14,431 bases of DNA, taken from contig DATKDP010000057.1 in assembly GCA_035546335.1 (NCBI GenBank), positions 1-14,431 on the forward strand, read 5' to 3'. The position numbers were made by a program, and so were the translations under genes. Of the stretch, positions 1 through 5,204 are shown piece by piece. The notes beneath the pieces were generated by a model. That model saw only the letters and a list, made by a program, of their open reading frames with translations. It was not told the origin of the DNA and searched no databases. The stretch comes from DATKDP01 sp035546335. GTDB lineage: Bacteria > Acidobacteriota > Thermoanaerobaculia > Gp7-AA8. Positions within the stretch are counted from its first letter, which is position 1. Each line of letters starts with the position of its first letter.

Positions 1-876
1 CACGAGAACTGGGAGATTCGCCGCGGGGGAAACTACACGCCGATCACCAAGGCAGACGCGAACGGCAAGACGGCGTTCATCCACAGGATTCGCTACGACA
101 CCGAGACGAAGCAGCTCCGCATCGAATCGGTGCTCGAGGTCGTCGATGGCGCGATCGAGGAAGACTCCGCGACGGCAGCCGTCGTCGATCGATGGATCGA
201 TCTCGCCTGGCGCGGATTCCGAGAGGCGGGATTCGACGCCGCGCGTCCGATCGCGACCATCCCGGTTGCGCTGGATGGCACTGCCGTCGTGAACAACCGG
301 CCGACGAACCTCACTGAGCTCATTGCCGCGGCGATGGCTCGGGAGGTGCCGCAGGGCGATCTGGTGGTCTTCAATGCGGGCAGCATCCGGATCGACGATC
401 ATCTCGCTCCGGGAGTCCTGACCGAGTACGACGTGCTGCGGACGCTGCCCTTCGGTGGTCTCATCCTTTCGGTCGGGATGAAGGGCGATCTCCTCGAGCG
501 CGTGCTCGATCAGGGAATGGCCAATCGGGGGAGCGGAGGCTTTCTTCAGACGAGAAACGTCGAGCGGCGAGACGGATCGTGGTGGATCGGGCCGGAGCGC
601 CTTTCCCCCGATCGTGTCTACACCGTAGCAATCGCCGACTTTCTGATGACCGGCCGGGAGCGAGGCCTCTCGTTTCTGACGCGCGATCATCCTTCGGTCG
701 TCAGCGTCGAGGCGAAGGGTGACGTGCGGAAGGCGGTGATCGCGGAGCTGCAGCGACGCTGGGGGGCGAGAGACGAGAGACGAGGGGCGAGAGGCGAGAG
801 ACGAGGGGCGAGAGACGAGAGGCGAGGGACGAGAGACGAGAGACTTCTAAAGACATGGGCCTTGACGGGAGAATAG
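1..876 (+). CDS. 5'-nucleotidase / cyclic phosphodiesterase-like protein, 3' part only
   Basis: The reading frame is open from the first base, so the N-terminal metallophosphatase domain lies upstream and only its end is seen. The first codons read HENW, which resembles the GH-x-HEN metal-binding end of that domain. It is followed by YTPITKADANGKTAFIH, typical of bacterial UshA/5'-nucleotidase relatives. From about window codon 75 to 245 there is a 5'-nucleotidase C-terminal domain: the NRPTNLTELIAAAM block, the substrate-loop motif NAGSIR (373-390), TEYDVLRTLPFGG, and TVAIADFLMTG. Family members hydrolyse nucleotides or cyclic phosphates, usually in the periplasm. The natural domain appears to end near AVIAELQRRW. 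After it, four heptapeptides of the type GARDERR come from a 21-bp DNA repeat, and the TAG stop sits inside another repeat. The internal GTG at 130 is not the true start. Exact substrate is unknown. Confidence 0.85.
   Translation, partial: HENWEIRRGGNYTPITKADANGKTAFIHRIRYDTETKQLRIESVLEVVDGAIEEDSATAAVVDRWIDLAWRGFREAGFDAARPIATIPVALDGTAVVNNRPTNLTELIAAAMAREVPQGDLVVFNAGSIRIDDHLAPGVLTEYDVLRTLPFGGLILSVGMKGDLLERVLDQGMANRGSGGFLQTRNVERRDGSWWIGPERLSPDRVYTVAIADFLMTGRERGLSFLTRDHPSVVSVEAKGDVRKAVIAELQRRWGARDERRGARGERRGARDERRGTRDERLLKTWALTGE
763..844 (+). repeat. In-frame 21-bp tandem purine-rich repeat, about four copies
   Basis: Units start at 763, 784, 805 and 826; the last is 19 bases long. Each begins GGGGCGAGAG (GGGACGAGAG in the fourth), and copies differ by only one or two bases. 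Because 21 is a multiple of three and the units are in phase with the gene, they encode GARDERR, GARGERR, GARDERR and GTRDER-L. Apart from one or two C per unit the strand is all purine. The same sequence in reverse complement recurs at 904-940 and 1046-1100, so this is a dispersed repeat that has entered or grown at the gene end, not a family-conserved protein tail. Confidence 0.9.
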
Positions 877-924
877 GGTGGTGGGATGACTCGGCTTGGT
901 GTTCCTCGCCTCTCGTCTCTCGCC
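807..924. repeat. Inverted repeat with 21-bp perfect arms around the nucleotidase stop codon
   Basis: Bases 807-827 inside the coding repeat are the exact reverse complement of 904-924, with 76 bases between the arms; the TAG at 874-876 is in the loop. The same left arm also matches 1048-1068 in reverse complement. In RNA this would give a long GC-rich stem across the gene end and could act as a transcript-end stabiliser or a weak terminator. There is no T-tract after it, so a classical intrinsic terminator is not supported. Confidence 0.75.
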
Positions 925-932
925 TCTCGTCT
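863..932. repeat. ~70-bp direct repeat, copy A
   Basis: This block (begins tgacgggagaataggg) recurs 144 bases downstream at 1007-1076 with only two mismatches that I can see. It supplies the last codons and the TAG stop (874-876) of the upstream nucleotidase. Its 3' half is the pyrimidine-rich complement of the coding tandem repeat. Confidence 0.9.
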
Positions 933-1006
933 CTCTCATCTGCGATCGGCAACTGTCTAAGAACGCAGATCCTTCACTCACGCCCACCCATCCGCCTCGC
1001 TCAGGA

Positions 1007-1076
1007 TGACGGGAGAATAGGGTGGTGGGATGACTCGGTTTGGTGTTCCTCGCCTCTCGTCTCTCGCCCCTCGTCT
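1007..1076. repeat. ~70-bp direct repeat, copy B
   Basis: Second copy of the block at 863-932. It differs at the C/T after 'gactcgg' and at a T/C in the pyrimidine part. It is preceded by 'cctcgctcagga', absent from copy A, and runs on into further pyrimidine repeat units to about 1100. Confidence 0.9.
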
Positions 1077-1100
1077 CTCGCCTCTTGTCCCTCGCCCCGA
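1047..1100. repeat. Pyrimidine-rich tract, reverse complement of the coding 21-bp repeat
   Basis: The + strand is almost all C and T with isolated G, in units such as CTCGTCTCTCGCC. Bases 1048-1068 are the perfect reverse complement of 807-827. Copies drift toward the 3' end (ttgtccctcgccccgag), as expected of decaying tandem units. Confidence 0.8.
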
Positions 1101-1151
1101 GAACCCTGCCAGGTGGAAATCCGTAGTCATGTTTCCGGGTTTGCAAAGAGT

Positions 1152-1167
1152 GCCTCGTTCCCGAGGC
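1152..1167. other. Small hairpin upstream of the M16 gene
   Basis: GCCTCG-TTCC-CGAGGC is a perfect 6-bp stem with a four-base loop, 40 bases before the start codon at 1208. It is not followed by a T-tract. It could be an operator half-site pair or a leader structure; chance is also possible in DNA this GC-rich. Confidence 0.3.
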
Positions 1168-1207
1168 GTCAACAATCAACCACGTCGCATACTCAATCGG
1201 AGGACGC

Positions 1208-3961
1208 ATGACAATCCCGACGCAGAGATCGGTCCGGTTCACAGGACTGTTGCTCGTTTTCGCCCTGCTGGTTTCGGCTGCCGGCTTTACACAGACTGCG
1301 TCGCCTCAGCTCCCGAAGGGGGTGGAAAAGGTCACGTCGGTCGAGGGCATCACCGAATACAGCCTTTCGAACGGTTTGCGGGTGCTCCTGTTTCCCGACC
1401 CGTCGAAGCCGACGGTCACCGTCAACGTCACCTATCTCGTCGGATCGCGACATGAGAACTACGGTGAGACGGGGATGGCGCATCTGCTCGAGCATCTTCT
1501 GTTCATGGGCTCGAAAAACCACCCCGAGATCCTCAAGGAGTTCGCCGATCACGGTGCACGCCGGAACGGTACGACATGGCTCGACCGGACGAACTACTAC
1601 GAGACGGTAGCGGCGACGGACGAGAATCTCGACTGGGCGCTGCGGATGGAAGCGGATCGGATGGTCAACTCCTTCGTTTCGAAAAAGGATCTCGACAGCC
1701 AGATGACGGTCGTGCGGAACGAGTTCGAGATGGGCGAGAACAGCCCGCAGAGGACTCTATTGCAACGAACGGTGTCGGCAGCGTATCTGTGGCACAACTA
1801 CGGGAAGTCGACGATCGGAGCCCGCTCCGACATCGAGAACGTTCCCATCGAGCGACTTCAGGCCTTCTATCGGACCTATTACCAGCCGGACAACGCCGTT
1901 CTGCTCGTCGCGGGGAAGATCGACGAGGCGAAGACGCTCGGGCTCATCGCGAAGTACTTTCTCCCGATTCCGAAGCCGGCGCGGCAGCTTCCGAAGATCT
2001 ATACCAGCGAGCCGACGCAGGATGGAGAGCGCGAAGTGACACTCCGGCGCGTCGGAGACGTTCAGGTGCTCATGACCGTGCACCACATCCCGTCCGGCTC
2101 GCATCCCGAATCTGCCGCGGTTCAGATTCTGGAGAGTGTTCTGGCGGACGTTCCGGCGGGGCGACTCTACAAGGCACTGGTCGAGGCGAAGAAAGCGAGC
2201 TCGATCGGCAGCTTCGCCTTTCAGTTGAACGAGCCCGGAGTCGCCCTATTTGCCGCCGAGGTTCGCAAGGATGCTCCGATGGCTCCGGCTCGTGAGGCGA
2301 TGCTTCAGACGATCGAAGGGATCGGCGCCTCGCCGGTGACGAAAGAGGAAGTGGACCGGGCGCGTGCGAACCTGCTCAAGGAGATCGAGCTGTCGTTCAA
2401 CTCGTCAGAGGGGATCGGCCTGGCGATGAGCGAATGGCTGGCGCAGGGTGACTGGCGCCTCTTCTTCCTCAACCGCGATCGTCTGAGGAATGTGACCGCG
2501 GACGAGGTGAACAGCGTGGCGGCGAAGTACTTCAAACCATCGAATCGAACGCTCGGCGCCTTCATCCCCACCGAGAAACCGGATCGTGCCGAGATTCCTC
2601 CGGCTCCCGACGTCGCGGCGATGCTGAAAGACTACAAGGGTGACGCAGCGATTGCCGAGGGGGAGGCGTTCGATCCATCCCCGGCCAACATCGAATCGCG
2701 CATCAGGCGTTCCCAGATGTCCAATGGACTGCAGATGATCCTGCTGCCGAAGAAGACTCGCGGCGCTTCAGTCGTTGGATCGTTCACTCTGCGGTTCGGC
2801 GACGAGAAGAGCGTATTCGGCCGGCAGATCGCCGGCCGGCTGGCGGCATCGATGCTCATGCGCGGCTCGAAGAAGCACACGCGCCAGCAGATCGCCGATG
2901 AGCTCGATCGTCTGAAGGCGACGGTCACGATCTCGGGCGACGACACATCGGCAACGGCGCGGATCGAGACGATCGGGGAGAATCTTCCCTCGGTGCTCGA
3001 GCTGGTAGCCGAAATCTTTCGTGAGCCCGCATTTCCGGCGGAGGAGCTCGAGACGATGCGGCAGCAGTTCCTCGCAGCCGTCGAGCAGCAGAGGAGCGAG
3101 CCGCAGCCCATCGCCATGACGGCGCTCATTCGCCATCTCAATCCCTATCCGAAAGGCGACAGCCGCTATGTGATGACGCCCGACGAGACGATCGGGCAGC
3201 TCAACGCGATCGGAATCGACGCGGTCAGAAAGTTCTATGCCGACTTCTACGGCGGCTCGAACGGGGAGCTGGTGCTCATCGGCGACTTCGACGACGCATC
3301 GGTCGCAGTACTGGCGGAGCGCCTGCTGGGAGAGTGGAAGAGCCCGCGCCCGTTCGTCCGCATCCCGAGCGTTGTGCATTCCGTCGAAGCGATCAACACC
3401 TCGCTCAATACTCCGGACAAGGCGAATGCGTTCTTAGGTGCGGGGTTGAACCTCTCGCTCCGCGATGACCACGCCGACTATCCGGCGCTGCTTCTCGGCA
3501 ATTACATTCTCGGCAACTCCGACAACTCGCGTCTCCGCATGCGGATCAGAGTCAGGGAAGGATTGAGCTACGGTGTCGGCTCACGGATCAGTGCGAGCTC
3601 GCACGACGATTCGGGCTCGTTCGCTTCGTTCGCCATCTACGCACCGGCGAATGTCGAGAAGGTCGAGAGCGCCCTCAAGGAGGAGATTGCTCGCGCATTG
3701 AACGAAGGGTTCACTTCCGAGGAGGTCGCGGCTGCGAAGAGTGGATTCCTTCAGGGACAGCAGCTCACGCGGGCTCGCGACGCGTCCCTCGCCTCGATGC
3801 TCAGCTCGCGGACGTTCGCCAGCCGAACGCTTGCCTTCGATGCCGAGCTGGAGAAGAAGATCTCCGAGCTGACCCCCGAGCAGATCCGGGATGCGATGCG
3901 ACGCCACATCGATTCTTCGAAGATCTCGATCGTGAAGGCGGGAGATTTCGAGAAGAAGTAG
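1208..3961 (+). CDS. Secreted M16 family zinc metallopeptidase, two-module (pitrilysin/insulinase-like)
   Basis: A 917-residue protein with an N-terminal signal peptide (hydrophobic residues 13-27, cleavage likely near 30), so it acts in the periplasm or outside. The first M16 module (about 50-200) carries the inverted zinc motif H92-L-L-E95-H96 and a downstream third ligand E172, 76 residues after H96, as the family requires. An M16 C-terminal module follows (about 205-400). The second half (about 500-640 and 670-860) repeats the fold, but the place of HxxEH reads GRQIAGRLAASM, so that half is non-catalytic. It keeps the substrate-binding R-x-G-L-x-Y type motif at 783-788 (REGLSY). This active-plus-inactive layout is normal for M16 peptidases, which degrade peptides inside a closed chamber. 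The start is supported by GGAGG at 1199-1203. It is separated from the respiratory operon by 580 bases, so a functional link is not implied. Confidence 0.93.
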   Translation: MTIPTQRSVRFTGLLLVFALLVSAAGFTQTASPQLPKGVEKVTSVEGITEYSLSNGLRVLLFPDPSKPTVTVNVTYLVGSRHENYGETGMAHLLEHLLFMGSKNHPEILKEFADHGARRNGTTWLDRTNYYETVAATDENLDWALRMEADRMVNSFVSKKDLDSQMTVVRNEFEMGENSPQRTLLQRTVSAAYLWHNYGKSTIGARSDIENVPIERLQAFYRTYYQPDNAVLLVAGKIDEAKTLGLIAKYFLPIPKPARQLPKIYTSEPTQDGEREVTLRRVGDVQVLMTVHHIPSGSHPESAAVQILESVLADVPAGRLYKALVEAKKASSIGSFAFQLNEPGVALFAAEVRKDAPMAPAREAMLQTIEGIGASPVTKEEVDRARANLLKEIELSFNSSEGIGLAMSEWLAQGDWRLFFLNRDRLRNVTADEVNSVAAKYFKPSNRTLGAFIPTEKPDRAEIPPAPDVAAMLKDYKGDAAIAEGEAFDPSPANIESRIRRSQMSNGLQMILLPKKTRGASVVGSFTLRFGDEKSVFGRQIAGRLAASMLMRGSKKHTRQQIADELDRLKATVTISGDDTSATARIETIGENLPSVLELVAEIFREPAFPAEELETMRQQFLAAVEQQRSEPQPIAMTALIRHLNPYPKGDSRYVMTPDETIGQLNAIGIDAVRKFYADFYGGSNGELVLIGDFDDASVAVLAERLLGEWKSPRPFVRIPSVVHSVEAINTSLNTPDKANAFLGAGLNLSLRDDHADYPALLLGNYILGNSDNSRLRMRIRVREGLSYGVGSRISASSHDDSGSFASFAIYAPANVEKVESALKEEIARALNEGFTSEEVAAAKSGFLQGQQLTRARDASLASMLSSRTFASRTLAFDAELEKKISELTPEQIRDAMRRHIDSSKISIVKAGDFEKK

Positions 3962-3991
3962 GACGACATTCAGGGGCGATTCCCGTGAAGA

Positions 3992-4025
3992 GCCGGAGGT
4001 GGCGCGACGGAAGCGCACCTCCGGC
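3992..4025 (+). terminator. Strong hairpin just after the M16 gene, probable transcript end
   Basis: GCCGGAGGTG (3992-4001) is the perfect complement of CACCTCCGGC (4016-4025). The stem can extend inward by three more pairs with one bulged G, leaving a loop of about seven bases. It begins 30 bases after the peptidase stop codon. No T-run follows, so it may work with Rho or simply protect the 3' end. Confidence 0.45.
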
Positions 4026-4046
4026 ACTCGGCGGGTCGTCGATTCC

Positions 4047-4165
4047 GTCATCCTGACCGAGGCACCCGGGCGAAGCGATTGCGCTGCGTTGCGGCGGAAG
4101 CCCTCTGATCTGTCCCTCGCGCAAATGCTTCGCCCCTGCGAGGGATTCGCAAAACGCTTCGCCCC
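4047..4165. repeat. ~120-bp tandem intergenic repeat, copy 1
   Basis: Begins 'gtcatcctgac' and ends 'acgcttcgcccc'. It matches 4172-4294 with scattered substitutions and a few short indels. An internal palindrome, TCCCTCGC (4113-4120) with GCGAGGGA (4138-4145), forms an 8-bp stem around 17 bases. Frames across it give no recognisable protein. It looks like a dispersed extragenic palindromic element. Confidence 0.85.
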
Positions 4166-4171
4166 GTCCCC

Positions 4172-4294
4172 GTCGTCCTGAGCATGCCAAGCACCCGGAC
4201 GAAGCTATTGCGCTGCGCTGCGGCGTAGGAAGCCTCTGGTCTGTCCCTCGCGCAAATGCTTCGTCCCTACGAGGGATTCGAAATGCTTCGCCCC
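4172..4294. repeat. ~120-bp tandem intergenic repeat, copy 2
   Basis: Begins 'gtcgtcctgagc' six bases after copy 1 and ends 'atgcttcgcccc'. The internal stem is kept: TCCCTCG (4244-4250) with CGAGGGA (4270-4276), while loop bases differ. The sequence after it (4295-4345, with 'cgcgacaaagttcgccc') may be a further decayed unit. Confidence 0.85.
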
Positions 4295-4338
4295 TCGCGC
4301 CGCATCCGCGACAAAGTTCGCCCACGCGAGGATTTTCG

Positions 4339-4368
4339 TTGGCAAGGCGCTGCAACTTCGGATACGAT
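4339..4368 (+). promoter_or_regulatory. Candidate sigma-70-like promoter for the act-cox operon
   Basis: TTGGCA (4339-4344, five of six bases of TTGACA) and TACGAT (4363-4368, four of six of TATAAT) are 18 bases apart. Transcription would start near 4375 and give a leader of about 167 bases. Such matches are not rare, so this is a weak call resting on position upstream of the first operon gene. Confidence 0.3.
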
Positions 4369-4377
4369 CACGCGGCT

Positions 4378-4395
4378 TTGTGAAACCGATCACAA
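4378..4395. promoter_or_regulatory. Perfect Crp/Fnr-family-like palindrome upstream of actA
   Basis: TTGTGA-N6-TCACAA is a perfect 6+6 inverted repeat and contains the exact TGTGA-N6-TCACA consensus known for enterobacterial CRP and close to sites of other Crp/Fnr regulators. It lies 146 bases upstream of the actA start, in the only non-repeated part of the spacer. If the promoter at 4339-4368 is real, the site falls over the start of transcription and would repress; with an unseen promoter further downstream it could activate. No regulator gene is in the window. Confidence 0.5.
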
Positions 4396-4541
4396 GCTTC
4401 TGTGCAAGGACGGAAGCCGGACGCGCCGCTCCGGATCCCCGCGACCGTGGTGACACCCTCGCGGTGCCGGACCGGACGATGCCCCCAGCCCCCGCCGCTG
4501 GGCCTGTTTGCACCAACGTCTGTCAGTCGGATTGATCGGAC

Positions 4542-5186
4542 ATGCAGATTTTTCATCGCAGCACGAACGCGCTGGCCCGATTCAGCATCTTCGGTGCTCT
4601 GTTCATCATCGCGTTCATTCTCTGGGTGATCATGATGATCAACCGCTCTCCCCTGGTGACTCGACAGGGGGTGGTCCAGGCACAGCCGGTACCGTTCAGC
4701 CATGAACATCACGTGCGCGGCCTCGGAATCGATTGCCGCTACTGCCACACGTCGGTGGAGAGCTCGGCGTTCGCTGGAATCCCCCCCACCTCGACCTGCA
4801 TGAATTGTCACTCGCAGATCTGGACGAACGCCGACATGCTCGAGCCGGTGCGCGCCAGCTTTCGTTCGGGGAAGCCGATCGTCTGGACGCGGATCCACAA
4901 TCTTCCCGATTTCGTCCGCTTCGATCACAGCGTTCACATCCACAAGGGAATCGGCTGCGCGTCGTGCCACGGGGAAGTGGACCGGATGCAACTGATGTAT
5001 CAGGCGATGCCGCTCACCATGGAGTGGTGTCTGAGCTGCCACCGTGCACCGGAGGCTCACGTGCGACCGCGCAGCAAAGTGTTCGACATGGAATGGAGAT
5101 CGGAGAATCGGGCCGAAGAAGGCCCACGGCTCGTGAAGGAGTACAACATTCGGAAGAAAACGGATTGCTCGATCTGCCACTACTGA
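4542..5186 (+). CDS. actA: Alternative complex III subunit ActA, pentaheme cytochrome c
   Basis: A 214-residue membrane-anchored c-type cytochrome. It starts MQIFHRSTN, the usual opening of this family, followed by one membrane helix at about 14-33 that also directs export. Five CxxCH heme sites are at C65, C86, C139, C163 and C209. Extra histidines at 54, 56, 57, 129, 132 and 134 could be distal ligands. In alternative complex III (ACIII), ActA lies on the periplasmic face and passes electrons coming from quinol oxidation. It opens the operon, and actB begins 18 bases downstream. There is no obvious ribosome binding site before this ATG, which is odd for the first gene of a long operon; the start is chosen because of the conserved N-terminus. 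Confidence 0.93.
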   Translation: MQIFHRSTNALARFSIFGALFIIAFILWVIMMINRSPLVTRQGVVQAQPVPFSHEHHVRGLGIDCRYCHTSVESSAFAGIPPTSTCMNCHSQIWTNADMLEPVRASFRSGKPIVWTRIHNLPDFVRFDHSVHIHKGIGCASCHGEVDRMQLMYQAMPLTMEWCLSCHRAPEAHVRPRSKVFDMEWRSENRAEEGPRLVKEYNIRKKTDCSICHY

Positions 5187-5204
5187 GGGGGCAGAGGAGC
5201 CAGA

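Larger units (their letters stand above)
877..1207. other. Repeat-rich intergenic spacer upstream of the M16 peptidase
   Basis: No convincing gene lies here; reading frames through it are arginine- and serine-rich products of the repeats on both strands. It contains most of direct repeat copy A, a 70-base interval (933-1006) carrying a 'cctcgctcaggatgac' motif, copy B, a pyrimidine-rich tract to about 1100, and about 100 bases of non-repeated sequence before the peptidase ribosome binding site. I saw no good -35/-10 pair in 1101-1200. Confidence 0.7.
4295..4541 (+). other. Non-coding leader of the respiratory operon
   Basis: No gene is visible. This interval holds the candidate promoter and Crp/Fnr-like palindrome described separately. 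It also has two modest hairpins: CCGCGA (4439-4444) with TCGCGG (4459-4464), and CCCAGC (4484-4489) with GCTGGG (4497-4502). I recognise no riboswitch. The bases just before the actA start contain no clear Shine-Dalgarno sequence. Confidence 0.5.

Noticed and set aside
763..1100. CRISPR array
   Set aside because: The repeats are contiguous or nested, occur in both orientations, and have no regular unique spacers; no cas gene is present.
855..1211. Open frames on both strands across the spacer after the nucleotidase
   Set aside because: They translate the purine/pyrimidine repeats into Ser/Arg-rich sequence with no domain, and overlapping frames are open on both strands, as expected of low-stop repeat DNA.
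2705..2875. Second zinc site in the M16 protein
   Set aside because: The second module has GRQIAGRLAASM where HxxEH would be; an inactive second half is usual in this family and not a sign of decay.
3801..4355. Minus-strand frame running from the M16 gene end through the tandem repeats
   Set aside because: Its sequence repeats exactly as the DNA repeat does (two copies of an AKHLREGQ-like string) and it overlaps a real gene antisense.
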